DNA from: Punica granatum
Lineage: Eukaryota > Streptophyta > Magnoliopsida > Myrtales > Lythraceae
Length of the DNA: 64,000 nt
Direction: 5' to 3'
Assembly: GCF_007655135.1 (NCBI RefSeq)
Contig: NC_045130.1
Location: 32,360,605-32,424,604 of the forward strand
Each line of letters starts with the position of its first letter. Positions within the stretch are counted from its first letter, which is position 1. The translations under genes and the position numbers were made by a program. The notes beneath the pieces were generated by a model. That model was given only the letters and a program-made list of their open reading frames with translations. It was not told the origin of the DNA and ran no database searches. Shown here piece after piece: positions 34,763 to 47,270 of this stretch.

Positions 34763-35460
34763 AAAAGACCCCAGTGATGTAGAAATTTCCGACCTAGAGA
34801 TGAACTACCATCAAAATAGAAGTTTATTGGATAAATTATCTCAGCCTTAATTACTTTTAACTATGTGCCCAATCTAACGAATATTCTCTCGGTAAAACGT
34901 GTTTTTTGATAATTTTTTGTTTTCGGTTGGCGTGTCATGAGCCTAACGTTGTCATGACAAGTGACAATACGACTATAATTTGCTCTCCTCGTGGCAGATA
35001 GAAAAATTTTCCCTTCGTTATCATGCTTGACCAATAGGGCAGCGAATTGATAAAAAATCATTCTGATAATATATGTGTGATAGATATCGTAATTATTTTT
35101 TATGAGATATGATTTGTCATAAATGATGCAGTCCATTCAAGAAATTTTATCCGTCCACAGAAGAAATCTGAATCAGACAAATAACTGAAGCAAAAATAAT
35201 ATTTGATCAGTTTTTGCTTTTAAAATCTCCTAAAATTCGGCAGTAGGCCGAATTGCAGCAGAGGAACAAACAATGAATGGTTCTGTCTTGTTCCTCATAT
35301 CTCGTCGTACAAGTCTCAGTCACATATATACATGGCCGTCCTAGTATGCAAATGGCATCCACGCACAATAAGAAAAGATCAGCATAAAATAAAATTGTCA
35401 AAATCTTTCCTAAACTATCGAGATATCCAATAAAATAAAATTTACCATAAAAAAGTTAAA
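34763..35460. other. Intergenic sequence of unit 2, no gene seen
   Basis: Counterpart of 12,719-13,441 with many small differences. The short frames differ between the copies, which argues against coding. Confidence 0.6.
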
Positions 35461-35710
35461 ATGAAAGTCAAACCGAACATTCTTTTACAGAGAGAAGAAA
35501 TTCCAGCAGAGAAATCATTCCAAGGAAGCCACACTTGGATTGCCATAAGGCTATCAATTAAACGACATTTCTTAACAGAATCTCCTGCCCCGTTTAGAAG
35601 AATTAGAGTTGCAGAGCATTTTGAGGGGTAATTTTTCGGCAAACTGTGTGGAAAAGCTTATCTTGATACATGAGGATTGATGTTGCAGAGACTCAGCAAC
35701 AAGTTTCTTC
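35461..35710 (+). pseudogene. Relic of a 2OGD last exon (unit 2)
   Basis: Same relic as at 13,442 but longer: it keeps the exon 4 end through the equivalents of the [10 protein letters not shown] and MRI codons (35,630-35,690). Intron-3-like sequence is again fused directly to the end of exon 4. Unit 1 has lost about 70 bp more. Confidence 0.7.
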
Positions 35711-36346
35711 GAAATAAGAACAATAATCATTAAACTCAACGCGGTCTACCTTAATCTAGTAGATTGACGAAGTCTAGCAGTTTGTTGGGTTTGTTGAATG
35801 GACAAAGTTTACTCTATTCATGGTTGACTAGTGGTTTCCTATTAAGAGTTCGTTCTATTATTTATTATAAATTGAATTTTCATAGCAAAATTATAAAAAA
35901 ATAATAATAATTTCGATTCCTCTGCATCATTTCCTATGGTCATTTCCTCCCCCAATGGGGAAATTGATTCCCCCATACAAGAGAATCAAAAACCGATTTT
36001 CCTCAAACAAACATCAACAATCGGAATAATTCATTCAAATTCCGATTTCATTCTTAAGTTTCAGAAACCAAACAGGCACTAATTTTAAACCCAAAAAATT
36101 GGGAGGTTGATGTGGTTTTTGTGCAACTTTTTATAAAAATAATAATAATTTCACAATTCGACCCCAAAACAAATTTAAAAAAACAAAAAGAGTCCAATTG
36201 AATCCCTCCAAATCCCTTAATGAGCTCTATCCATACATTCGGAACCGCTTCGTAACCCCTCAAAACCTTCCCCACCTTAATTTTCATAACATTCCAAACC
36301 CCTCCCCTCCGAACCCCTTATTGAAGAATATCCAAACATAGTGTTA

Positions 36347-36674
36347 GGGTAGGTAACATTACCCCTGACCTTTAAAATATGCACACATTATCCCCAACCT
36401 CTATGGAAAATAGGCACTTTGCCCCACTGGTCAATATTTTGGCGAAAATCAAGCACGTGGCGTGCATGTGACATTTTTGAAGAGGCGACACGTCATTTTA
36501 TAGCAATTTCCGAGATTACAAATGACATTTTGCCCCTTTATAATTGTCACTTGTATGGCATGTGACTGATTTTGGCTGAAATATCGATCGAAGGGGGCAA
36601 AGTGCCTATTTTCCATAGAAGTTGGGGAGTATCGTGCAAATTTTTAAAGGTCAAGGGGCGGATTTTATCTACCC
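36347..36674. mobile_element. MITE with TTA target duplication, copy 2
   Basis: 328 bp from GGGTAG to CTACCC with TTA at 36,344-36,346 and 36,675-36,677. It is collinear with 14,267-14,599, in the same place in the duplicated unit, so it was inherited through the duplication rather than inserted twice. Confidence 0.6.
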
Positions 36675-37035
36675 TTAAAGGTCAAGGGGCGAATTGCTTT
36701 TTCCTCCATATAAAAATCCCGTAACTAGATTGTATCCCATAATAGTTTTGAAGAAAATACGATAAATTATCTTGATTTTGCCCTAAAGAGTAATGACTCA
36801 AAATACTTATCTTTTTCTAATTGATAGTCAATATTCCCTAATCTTTTATTAGCATTACTAAAATATTCCCGAAATTGTAGAAATTAAAGACGTAACTTAG
36901 TAAAAAGTAAAATAAAATCTATCCACCATAGAGGGAGGGAACTGCAGTTTCTACATCCTTTTTTCTGGATATTTATACAAGTCCTTTGACTGAGGAAAAC
37001 GAACCTTACAATTTTGACTTTTAAAATTAAGAATT

Positions 37036-38392
37036 GAGTAAAATGTAGTTTACCCCCAACCTTTGGTGATGGTTGCACTGTGCTCCTAAATCTTTAAAAA
37101 GTTGCACAAAGCCCTCTGACTTATATAAAAATGAGCATGATGCACCCTCAATCTAATTTTCGGTTACTTTCCGGCCAAACTAAGTCACATGCATGTCATG
37201 TGACTTGTTTAAAAGGCGAAAGAGACCATGTCCGATGATTTTATTAATAAAAAGAAAAGAGAAGAGATGGCACCACCGCCATCTCCCCACTCAGACCCGA
37301 CTCTCTCACCCTACCTCATCTGGTCCTCTTGCACCTCCCTCGGCAGCATCCTTGTCTCTCTTCTTCTCTTCTTCTTCCTCTGATAGTTTTTCCATTTCAT
37401 GGGCTTCAAACAGTAGTATAAGTATTTGCTAAGCTAGAATAACGATGAAAATGTGCATCCCGTGCCACTTTTTTGCTTCATGAATCTTTGTTTTGATTTG
37501 TGAATGGCATTTTTTCCTTGTTTGCATCATAGATGGACCGAGAGGGACTAGGGGTGGCAGCCCTGCTCTAGAATTTTGATGTCTTTAAAAAATTTACGTA
37601 TAGTCGTTCAAATTTTACTGAAATTTCTTATATTCGCCCCCAAACTGTGGAAAACTTTCCTATAATTCACCCCTCAAGAATCTCGCCCCTCTAAGTCCAA
37701 ACACTGGGTCCGTCCCTTGCAATGCTGTTGTGGACGATCCGTTGCTCCAATCAAAGCTGGGTTCCTAGCTTGAATTTGCTAAATTATGTTTTCACGAACA
37801 ATTAAAGTAGTTGTTTCATTCTTGTTACTATAAAGGTGGAGATAAAAAGTTAATTAGGATCCTGTCCCTTCCCTTGCTTCTGGCGGAGTAACAATGGTTT
37901 GTTGGAGTATAAGATTTCTAAATCAAAGCTTAGGAAAGAGGAGAGCTTCAAGGAGATTTGAAGATCCATAGATTTTTCACATCAGTAAATTGGCGAATAA
38001 AGAGGAATAGAAGAAATAGCTTTGGATGTTGTAATTTGAGTTTGCAGGACCCTGGGAGAGTCCAATCTAAGTGAGGAGGTGGCTGTGGAAGTTGGGCAGT
38101 GGTGGAGGAGACGGAGATGGTGGTGTGGAAGATCGGCACTGGTGGAGGAGGCAGAGGTGATGATGGTGGTGCCATGATCTTCTTTAATTAATTATTGTAA
38201 ATGGAATATTTTGCCCTTTAAACAAGTCACATGAGATGCATGTGACTTAGTTTGGCCGGAATAGTGACCGAAAATTCAATTGAGGTGCAACATGCCTATT
38301 TTCAAATAGGTTGGAAGGTTTCGTGTAACTTTTTAAAGGTTGAGGGCATAGTACAACTAACCCCAAAGGTTAGGAGGCTAGTTGCATTTCTC
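37036..38392. mobile_element. Non-autonomous MULE-type element with long TIRs, copy 2
   Basis: 1,357 bp from GAGTAAAATG to CATTTCTC with a perfect 9-bp duplication TTAAGAATT (37,027-37,035 and 38,393-38,401). TIRs of about 190 bp. The inner part reads MAPPPSPHSDPTLSP-like on plus (from 37,267) and a Pro-rich frame on minus (37,948-38,175). No transposase. The perfect duplication here settles the boundaries of copy 1. Confidence 0.8.
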
Positions 38393-38401
38393 TTAAGAAT
38401 T

Positions 38402-41180
38402 TAATCATGGTGGACCAATGACAATGACGTGCAATAAAAAGATTTCAGATGCATTATTTATCCAAAAAGAAAATCTCTCGACCAATAATTGACGGTAGTT
38501 ATCAAAGCTCTACTAAACCCAACATCAATGGCCCATTTTGATAAGCTCAAAAAGGTTTAAATTTGACATCGAGACGGAGAAATCCTACATTAATATATGT
38601 ATATATAATTTATCTATCTAGATGTACATTTATATCAACGTTAAATGTAGTGGAACTATCTTCTAGAGAGAGTAGAAAATTTTCATAATTAAAAAAAAAG
38701 AAATGAAGATATTCTATGTTATTTATATGTAGTTTTAAATAATAAAAAATGGTCAGTGTATGTATGTGTATATATATATATAATATGTATATCTTTATTA
38801 TGCATATATAAAAGTGTGAAGTTCATTATTGTGTTTCTCCATATTTACTTTCTCATACTGCCCTTCAAACTTTAAAAACCATGCATCTATATCCCTCCTT
38901 AAGTCACTCATTTATAATCCTCTAAAAAATAATTGCACGTGCCTTTTCACATAGATTAAGCCATTTATACTAATTGCCTCATTCCAAACACACATTTTCA
39001 TCAATAAATATTCTCTTCAATCATAACAATAAAACAAAAATCTCTATCCTTATAAGTATATTTTCGACATAGTTCTTAAAGAAACAGTTACACCTTCTCA
39101 TGTAAATTTAGCCTTGCACCATCACACGGCTTTTTTGAACACATATTTTCATCAAATTAAATGTCTTCTGTGAAATAAAAAACTATAAAAGTCTCTTATT
39201 ATATACATATTAAATTCTATTTTATATTCTCACCAAAATAAGGAAAAAGCAATTCTGGGTATACTAATATTTTACTGAATATGAAGTTATATTTCTTCAC
39301 ATTTACTTTACAAAAATATTTTTAAGACTTTCAATATTATTTGAATGTGTTTTTTCTGCTTCTCTTAAATTTTTAATCTTCAACAATTAACCTTACTCCT
39401 TTTCACAATTAAATAATCATGCGCCTTCTCAATAGATTATTTTTTAACTTTAATCCTTATATGTGGAGTTCAAGTTGTTCAACTAATTGTTTCTCGAGAA
39501 AACGACACTGTGAAAGGGATTCAAACTTTTCCCATTTTCACTTGCCCCTTTCCATTTGTTATTCACTATATAAGCTTTGCCGCTACCCCTCTCCCCAATT
39601 ATGCCTTCGTTCGCTTCTGCCGTCTGCATCCATTGAGTGGGTCCACGCCTTCTTGTCTTGTCTTACTTGAAGTTTTACCATTTCCTTTGTTTTTGTCTAT
39701 TGTTTTTCATTATTTATTTTTTTTTATAATTGGAATCTCAATCGCTTCAATTATATAGTCGAGACCGAGTACCCTCAAGAAAATTCTGCCGCGACCCCTC
39801 ATTTGCAGCATCGCCGTCCTCATTCGATTCGCTTTCCTTATTACCGTCGCAGATCGGTGTAGCGATCTCAGTGATTTTGCATCCAACCCCACTTTCTGCT
39901 GCGTCTATCCTCACCGCCGCGATGCTCGAGATTGTTGGTTACCTATTGTCCCCTTTCTCACGTTTTCTAGTCTTCTCCAGTGAAACCACATTTTCTTTTC
40001 TTGTATTATTTCTATAAGCAAATATCATGTATATTTATTGTTATTGACATTTTCTTAAGTGAATTTATTGACATTATTCGAATGTACTGGCCGGGATAGA
40101 GAGAGATTTTTGGATACCCATCCTTTTACTTAGGCTCCCAATAGTCCTCTATTGCAATTTCTTTTTTTTCTTTTTTCTTTTTTACGATTTAGTAATCACT
40201 TTCATTTATGACAAGAAGAACTTCCTCATGCTGCCTTTTGTTCGTTATTAGTTTATTTAATGCTCTAAAATAGTTTTTTCCTCTTTTATATAGGTTAAAT
40301 TACTAAAAAAGATTATTTACCCAAAAAATACTACAAATTTATCGTCGTCGTCATCATCGTCGTCATCATCATCATCAGCATTTTGATTTTTCTAAGGCCC
40401 AGCTATCTTGAAAAGCCGTCGATCGACCGGGTATCTGGTCCAATGAGGTCATAGTTCATCTTGAAATGGCTTAATCTAATCTCTTGTAAGCTATTGGAGG
40501 AGGTTCTTCTTATTTACAGCAGAAGATCTTACTGATACTATCTCGGTGTTGTCCATTGAACCCTCTAGGCCATCATATCAGCACTGACTCTCATCTTTTC
40601 ATTGTTGATCTGACAATCTAAAGAGTTCTAAAGACCGGCTAAGAGAGAGATATATAGATGGGAGCATTTTCCATGAAAAGTAACCCCCAAACTTAAAAGT
40701 AAAACCAACAATTCCCAAATCATCTCCCTCGATTGCTTCATCTAATGAAGCATCACTCATGGAAGAAGAACCTTCCGCGATAAAGCCCTGATACTTGGCA
40801 CAACCGATCGAAGGTTCTGGTACACTGGTCATGTCATGAGAAACGGCCCTGCTCGGGAGATGACCTCGTCCTAGGACCATAAAGAGCCTCCACTTATCAT
40901 ACTTATCAACTGAAAATGGCAAAAATCTTTCCCTCCAAAAGTTCAACAAGGACAGTACCGCACAAGACCATCTGCCCAACCCCAGCCCCACTCTGCACAA
41001 TGCCGCACAAGACCATTCTATGACAGTTCGATTCGTTCTCCTCGCGTCATAAGAGATCTTGTATTCAGTCAACTGTTGGAAACAAAAAAGTAGTTGGAAA
41101 TTAACCACCCCAAAATCCGAATTTGACTTCCAATATCATCACCAACTACTTCATTAAATGAATTCTCTGACTTCTATTCT
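38402..41180. other. AT-rich intergenic sequence, no gene recognised
   Basis: It matches unit 1 except for 39,530-40,005, which is unrelated to 17,810-17,980 and is richer in C/T and CG, with a TATATAAGC box near 39,570. A minus-strand frame at 40,599-41,108 partly matches unit 1 (GSSSMSDASLDEAIEGDDLG) but is broken there; I cannot assign it. Confidence 0.5.
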
Positions 41181-41224
41181 TCCATCATTATCAGCTCCGC
41201 CGTAGAGTTTGGGCTTCTCACGAT

Positions 41225-41296
41225 CCAATTTCTCCATAAATATTTCTAAGACATTATCGAAACACCTCATATTCCTTTTTCTAGAGTGCTACTACC
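41225..41296 (+). promoter_or_regulatory. Proximal upstream region of the intact 2OGD gene
   Basis: A TATA-like box (CCATAAATATTT, near 41,236) lies about 60 bp upstream of the ATG, and the start context is CTACCATGG. This region and exon 1 are absent from the unit 1 copy. The TATA call rests on sequence resemblance only. Confidence 0.4.
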
Positions 41297-43101
41297 ATGG
41301 CAGCACACACACAGATGGCAAAGCTAGGGACCTCTCTCCTTGTGCCATGGGTTCAGGATCTGGCCAAGGACAAGCTCGGCGTGGTCCCGGAGAGGTACGT
41401 CCGGACAGATCAGGACCCTGTGATCATACCGGACTCGGCTTCACTGCCCCAGGTTCCAGTGATCGACCTTCAGAAGCTGAGTTCAGGGGATAGCATCGAC
41501 TCAGAGCTGCAGAGGCTGCACCATGCTTGCAAGGAATGGGGCTTCTTTCAGGTCCAAGGCATCCTCCTCTCCTTCTTCTTCGGGTTCTTGAACTGCTTTG
41601 AATTTTTATGATGTATCTGAGTGTCAAACCCCAAGTAATCAAAAATAAAATAAATATATACAGAATTCATGACTGGTATTTAGATCTAATATAGATGCTC
41701 AATAAATGTGGGGACTAGTCCAGGGAAGCCCAAACACGTCTTGTTATTCAAAGAATGCGGGAAGCTTCAGATGCAACAACAGTGTTCTCAATTCCAGTGA
41801 AAATAGCACGGCTCAAAGACCACACGTAAAGCTATGTTCTCAGTTCTAATGAAAATTCAACATTTTAGTGAGTACTGAAGGATTGGTTGTTAATTTGTTT
41901 CAGCTGATTAATCACGGTATGAGCGATTCGCTGCTGGAGGACGTGAAGTCAGGGATCCTGGAGTTCTTCAACCTCCCAATGGATGAGAAGAAGAAGTTTT
42001 GGCAGGTTCCAGGAGTCTTGGAAGGTTTCGGACAGGCGTTCGTGGTGTCTGAGCAGCAGAAGCTCGAGTGGGCAGATGCCTTCTACATGATCACTCTCCC
42101 GACCTACCTCCGGAAGCCCCACCTGTTCCCTAAGCTTCCTCAACCTTTCAGGTCCCTCTTATCTCTCCCCCTCAAGTTATTCAACTTAGAGAAATAGCAA
42201 TTCAAACCCAACGTCTTCAGATCTCGGAGCAGATTACGGAAGATTCCTCAACACAATAACAAGCATAAACCTCGATTTCCTAGTCAGAATTTTCTTGAGT
42301 TTTCTTTGGAATGCAGGGATACCTTGGAAACCTACTCAGCAGAGACGAAGAATCTGGCAGTGAGGATCCTTAACCTGATGGCAAAAGCTCTAGGAATGGA
42401 GGCGAAGGAAATAGATGAGCTATTCAATGACGGGTGGCAGGGAATGAGAATGAATTATTACCCTCCGTGTCCACAGCCTGAGCTCGTGATGGGGCTCAAC
42501 CCGCATTCTGATGCTGGTGCGCTCACCCTGCTCCTCCAGGTCAATGAAATCGAAGGACTCCAAATCAGGAAAGATGGGATGTGGGTTCCCGTCAAACCCC
42601 TGCCTAATGCCTTTGTGGTCAACATTGGAGATACTATGGAGGTAAAAACGAATCCTTCCACCGAAATTCACCAGAATTGCCGTAAGGATATGATATGCTT
42701 ACCCTCACAACAAGTGCCCATGCATTTTATCCTAGCAAAGAACTGTAATATACGAATGCCGGAGCAGACTTTCTTTGTTCAGTGTCAAAGCAAAGCAACT
42801 ATTTTTCTTTCAAAAGATAATTTTCTTACCTGTGAAGTGCTTTTCGATATTTTGGCAGATGGTCAGCAATGGAATTTACCGCAGCATAGAGCACCGAGGG
42901 ACTGTCAATGGCCTGAAAGAGAGGATCTCCATGGCAACCTTCTATAGCCCAAGCATGGATGCTGAAATCGGTCCTGCCCCAAGCCTTGTAACTCCAGAAT
43001 CTCCTGCCCTGTTTAGAAGAATCAGTGTAGTAGAGCATTTGAAGGGATATTTCTCAGGCGAACTGCGTGGAAAAGCATATCTTGATACCATGAGGATTTA
43101 A
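41297..43101 (+). CDS. 2-oxoglutarate/Fe(II)-dependent dioxygenase, SRG1-like
   Basis: Four exons: 41,297-41,551, 41,904-42,151, 42,317-42,641 and 42,859-43,101. They join in frame with GT..AG introns to 356 residues, the usual size for this family. The N-terminal DIOX_N part contains VPVIDLQKL; the catalytic double-stranded beta-helix contains [20 protein letters not shown]. Iron ligands are His231, Asp233 and His288; Arg298 and Ser300 form the RxS motif that binds 2-oxoglutarate. Related plant enzymes (SRG1, norcoclaurine synthase-like, codeine O-demethylase-like) hydroxylate or demethylate specialised metabolites in the cytosol. The substrate cannot be told from sequence. It is the only complete member of a local tandem set of one gene and four fragments. 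Confidence 0.93.
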
Positions 43102-43306
43102 AGATGAAGAAGCCCGCAAGATGTGGAAGCAGATTAGTAGTTCATAAAGTTTCTACGCAAAAAATCATAATAATAATAATAATAATAATAATAACAGTGA
43201 AACTCAATAACGACATATGCTTAGATATCTGTACAATGCACTGGTCCCTGTAATGAACCATTAAGTTTTCTGCTTCAAAATTCATTGTTTGTCAACACAA
43301 GATAGC

Positions 43307-44238
43307 GTTGGTCAGCAAAACTCCTAATCAGTGGACCAAAATATAACTAAGTTAGCAACATCTGTCTGATAAGCCTTCAGTGAAAAACTTACCTCAGGCC
43401 CAGCCATTAGCAGGCATTTATGGGAGATTTGTGAGGAGCTAGAGTCCGCACATTTATTGGAACTAGTAGCTAGGCTTATTACCAGTCCAGGAGAACAATA
43501 AAAAGAACATCTTGCTGAACCGCGACATAAATTCCAGAGCACTTCCAACTGTTGTTGTGATGATAGAGAACCTAAATCATGAGGTCACATACCATAAGCT
43601 TAGGATCTATAACTAAATCATCTGCAGGATCGACTGTTAATTCAGGGTTATCTAGAATCCACAGGTCGCTCCAGACAAGAATCTTGAACCATTACCTATT
43701 TGATGATATGGGCCCACCTTAAGAGTTGGACGACACCATTGAAGACCTCTCCAAATGGAAGAGCAGCTTCCTGAAGATCTGTTATTCTGCTAGAAAAAAT
43801 TGCCATATTTTGCATTCGTTGGACAAAAGATGTTTTTATCAGTTGTTAAAGCCAATGCTGCTTTTGATTTAATGGCCTTTGTTAGCATATTCCGATTTGT
43901 AAACCGAGACCTCCACATTCTTCTGGCTAACACAAAGAGCCTCTTTGGAGCAAATTAATTTCCCAAAGTACTTGAGTTACCCAACCAAAAATGATGAGTG
44001 ACATGGCCTATCTTGTTACAGGTGAAGTTGAAGAGTTGAAACAAACACATGGTCTAAGTGGCCGTGGGGACATAGCAGCAAATTTGGCCTTAATTTTGTC
44101 TATAAGGAAATGAAACGGTGAGTTAATAATTACTTGCCTTACAATGACTAAAATCCTACTTGAAATACCTATTAAAACAGGATCTCGCTATCGAGATATC
44201 GGGTACCATGATTAAGAAAGAAAAGTAAGTGCTATATA
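43307..44238. repeat. Duplicated 2OGD-downstream block, copy 3 (empty sites)
   Basis: It matches 27,869-28,810. At its left end GATAGCGTTGGTCAGC (43,301) is the copia-1 insertion site without copia-1. At its right end GTGCTATATAAAAAG (44,229) is the MULE site without the MULE. The minus-strand exon-like stretches and their GTAAGT donor (near 43,393) are conserved. A (TAA)n run lies just before it at 43,166-43,195. Confidence 0.85.
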
Positions 44239-45293
44239 AAAAGACCCCAGTGGTCTAGAAATTTCCGACTTAGAGATAAACTACCAGCAAAATAGAAGTT
44301 TATTGGATAAATTATCTCAGCCTTAATTATTTTAACTATGTGCCCTATCTAATGAATATTCTCTCGGTAACACATTCATTTTGATAATTCATTGTTTTTG
44401 GTTGACATAAGTGTCATGAGCCTAACGTTGTCATGACTAGTGAAGTTGGACTATAATTTTCTCCCCTCATGGCAGGTAGAAGAATTTTTCCCTTCTTTGG
44501 CATGCTTGAACAATAGGGCAGTAAATTGATAAAACTCATTTTGATAATATATGCGTGATAAATATCATAATTCTTTTTTATGAGACATGATTGTCATAAA
44601 TGAAGCAGTTCATTCAAGAAAAATTTTTTCTGTCCACATAAGAAATCTGAATCAGATAAATAAGTGAATCAAAAATAATATTTGATCAGATTTTGCTTCG
44701 AAAATCTACCCAAGAAAAGCTAAAAATTCTAACCGAATATTCTTTTACAGTAAGAAGAAATCCCAGCAAAAAAATAAATCATTCCACAGAAACCCACTTG
44801 AATTGCCATAAGCTTATTAATTAAATGACATTTCTTAACACTAGCAGTATACAGGCATTCAGGCGTTTTTTTATGACATACATGCTTACCGGTACAAGTG
44901 TCCGTGCATTCTATCCTCGCAAAGAATAGCAATTTATTTAAGCTGGAGCACACTTTGTTTATTCATTCAAAGAATTATTTACTTTGAAAAGATACTTTTC
45001 TTACCTCTGAAGTGATTTCATTATTTTGGCAAATGGTCAGCAACAGAATTTACCGCAGTATAGAGCATCGCGGGACTGTTAATGCCATTAAAGAGAGGAT
45101 CTCAATAGCAACCTTCCATAGCCCGAGAATGGATGCTGAAATCAGTCCTGTGCTAAGCCTTGTAACTCCAGAATCTCCTGCCCTGTTTAGAAGAATTAGT
45201 GTTGCAGAGCATTTTAAGGAATATTTCTCAGGAAAACTGCGTTTTAAAGCACATCTTGATACCATGAGGATTAGTGTTGCAGAGACTCAATAA
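44239..45293 (+). pseudogene. 2OGD relic with intron 3 and exon 4 (unit 3)
   Basis: After about 460 bp matching the start of units 1 and 2, the sequence from about 44,800 resembles intron 3 of the 2OGD gene, and 45,033-45,293 is exon 4 ([17 protein letters not shown], with the third iron-binding His and the ERIS motif). The acceptor dinucleotide is AA instead of AG (45,031-45,032). The original stop TTTAA is altered, extending the frame by a few codons. Exons 1-3 are absent. It is the fullest form of the relic also seen at 13,442 and 35,461. Confidence 0.82.
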
Positions 45294-46800
45294 TTAGTTT
45301 CTTCAAAATAAGAACAGTGAGGCTCAATAACAACATGCTAGTATGACAGTGCAACGTGCTGCTCACTGTAAATAAAATATTGATCAGAAAGTATTCTGCT
45401 TCATTCCCAATCATCATTTGTCAACAAATGATAGAAATGACCAGCACAACTCCTATAGAAGTGACCCAGATATAAGAAAGGTAGGAACATCTTTCTGATC
45501 AGCCTTTCGTGAAGGAACTTACCTCTGGCCTGCCATTAGCAAGGGTTTATAGGAGATCAGCAAGGAACGAGAGTCTGCACCTTTATGGGAATTATTATCT
45601 TGCTGAACCATGACACACAGATCGTGAACATCAGGAATAGGATCCATGTTCTCTTCAATTCTATGGACAGACTACAGCCACCCACCAGCCCATTTTTTTT
45701 AAGTTTTGACTGAATTTAAGTTAAGTCGCCACAGAATTACATTGAAGCAATTGAGGAGGATATGTTTGATCCAGGTAACCTTTTCCAGCTCCTCCGTAAA
45801 TCCCTATCCATGTACATACAACACAATCAATGGCTACATCATATCAAAGATGGCCCATAGAATACACCATAAATCAATAAAATATCAACTCAATGCAGTC
45901 TATGTAGCCATCCGATCGAAGAATGACGCTTTCGTCCATCAGAAATACTCATGAAGTTTTACAAGTGTCATTTAAGTAATCAACCAGGAGAATTAGTATA
46001 TCATGGCCAAACAATAGATACTAAACCACTGTATATTATAAGAGGCAACACCAGTCAAACACCAACCATCACCTCATAGGCACCATGTCGATATGCATCA
46101 TTGACTTGCTCTATGTAGATTATAAATGGATCCAAACTCACAACCACATTAAGGAAGAACAAGAGAAGTTAGCATTGCTAGACCGCTTCCAGCTGTTATT
46201 CAGAGACTAGAGATCTAATAAGACAGGTTCTTGCGAATTACACTAATTAGATTAAAAAGCCGCACGCCATCATAGTATAGACATAATCATACACTTGATT
46301 TCCATGCCACATCTCGCTAATCAAAGTACAAAAGGCTCCACAGAGTCCACCTGATTCGGCTCAATAGATGAGGTAGATATTCATACAAATATAAGGTTCA
46401 CTTGAAAAATGTAAAAACCCATCTAAAAAGGGGGGAGCAACAGTAAAAGATAAAGACTTCAATTCGGAGCACCATTCCTTTTCTAGGCAAAAAAATTGAA
46501 GGACAAACAATCTACAAAGAATATTAACAAGATAATCCACCACCGAACTAAGCTACACGGACCACTGGCTTCATTCCCCATTTCAAACCCGGATTACATC
46601 AATCCATATATTTCCCCAATAATAAACACCACCTTTCATGCGCCATGTTCACTTCACACTGGGCACGATTGCACCTCGAACCATTCCTGTCACTGGACCT
46701 ATGGTTCACAAAAACAAAAGGATCAGTGATCAGAGATAAGAGCAACCACAGCAAAATCATCTCTTCATCGACTGCAACAGCGAGGAACCGCTAGCATCAT
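45294..46800. other. Intergenic; fourth copy of the exon-like block, otherwise nothing
   Basis: 45,400-45,625 resembles the start of 27,869-28,110, including a minus-strand stretch ending at a GTAAGT donor (near 45,523). Here the frame is longer and reads through DPIPDVHDLCVMVQQDN, better preserved than in the other copies. I do not recognise it. 45,640-46,800 holds no gene that I can support. Confidence 0.5.
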
Positions 46801-47222
46801 ACGCTACAATAGCAGATCATGCCTAATGCACTTCATACACCAAGAGCAAGACCCAGAACAAGGAAAAACCACCCCAAAAGCAACGGGAAGCAACTCCGAG
46901 AGCAAAGCGAGGAGGGAGTGAAAGAAACCCAGCTCGACCTTTTTTGTGAAAAACCCAGTCTTTCCTCCGGCGGGCGAAGCAGAAGTAACCCAATGAGGGA
47001 AACGCCATGGCCAAATGGAGGTTGAAGCCGGGCAGCAGCAGCAGCAGGAGGGACGAACATCGCCAAAGAAAAACCCTAATCGGAGCCCCCCTTAAGCTCG
47101 AAAACTGAGCAAAGCTCGCAATTAGTGCGCTCCCCGCACTCCCCTTTTCACTTTAGAACGGACGGCCGTCTCCGAGAGCTCGAATCCATAGAAGAAGCTC
47201 TGTGAAACTGTGAGACTGTGAC

Positions 47223-47264
<42 letters not shown>

Positions 47265-47270
47265 TTAGGG
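46800..47270 (-). promoter_or_regulatory. Possible minus-strand 5' region, divergent from the PPR gene
   Basis: On the minus strand the sequence has a CT-rich stretch, ATTAGGGTTTTTC (a telo-box-like motif common in plant 5' leaders, near 47,075) and a start codon at 47,066 followed by an Ala repeat. Composition is clearly more CG-rich than the DNA to the left. It may be the first exon of a minus-strand gene whose body would include the exon-like block at 45,400-45,625. No reading frame is recognisable, so this remains a guess. Confidence 0.3.
47226..47260. repeat. (AG)n microsatellite
   Basis: About 17 AG repeats, 230 bp upstream of the PPR start codon. CT/GA runs are frequent in plant core promoters and leaders. 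Confidence 0.95.

Larger units (their letters stand above)
34754..43311. repeat. Segmental duplication, unit 2
   Basis: Collinear with unit 1 (12,710-22,635) as described there. It contains the MITE, the 1.36-kb MULE-type element and an intact 2OGD gene. It lacks the SINE segment and copia-1. Confidence 0.88.

Noticed and set aside
40599..41108. 169-codon minus-strand frame upstream of the intact 2OGD
   Set aside because: The homologous stretch in unit 1 has stops and the differences do not favour coding; no family recognised.
46700..46775. Minus-strand stretch with ATGATT and CTGA resembling snoRNA C and D boxes
   Set aside because: The C box does not fit the consensus well and no closing stem is visible.
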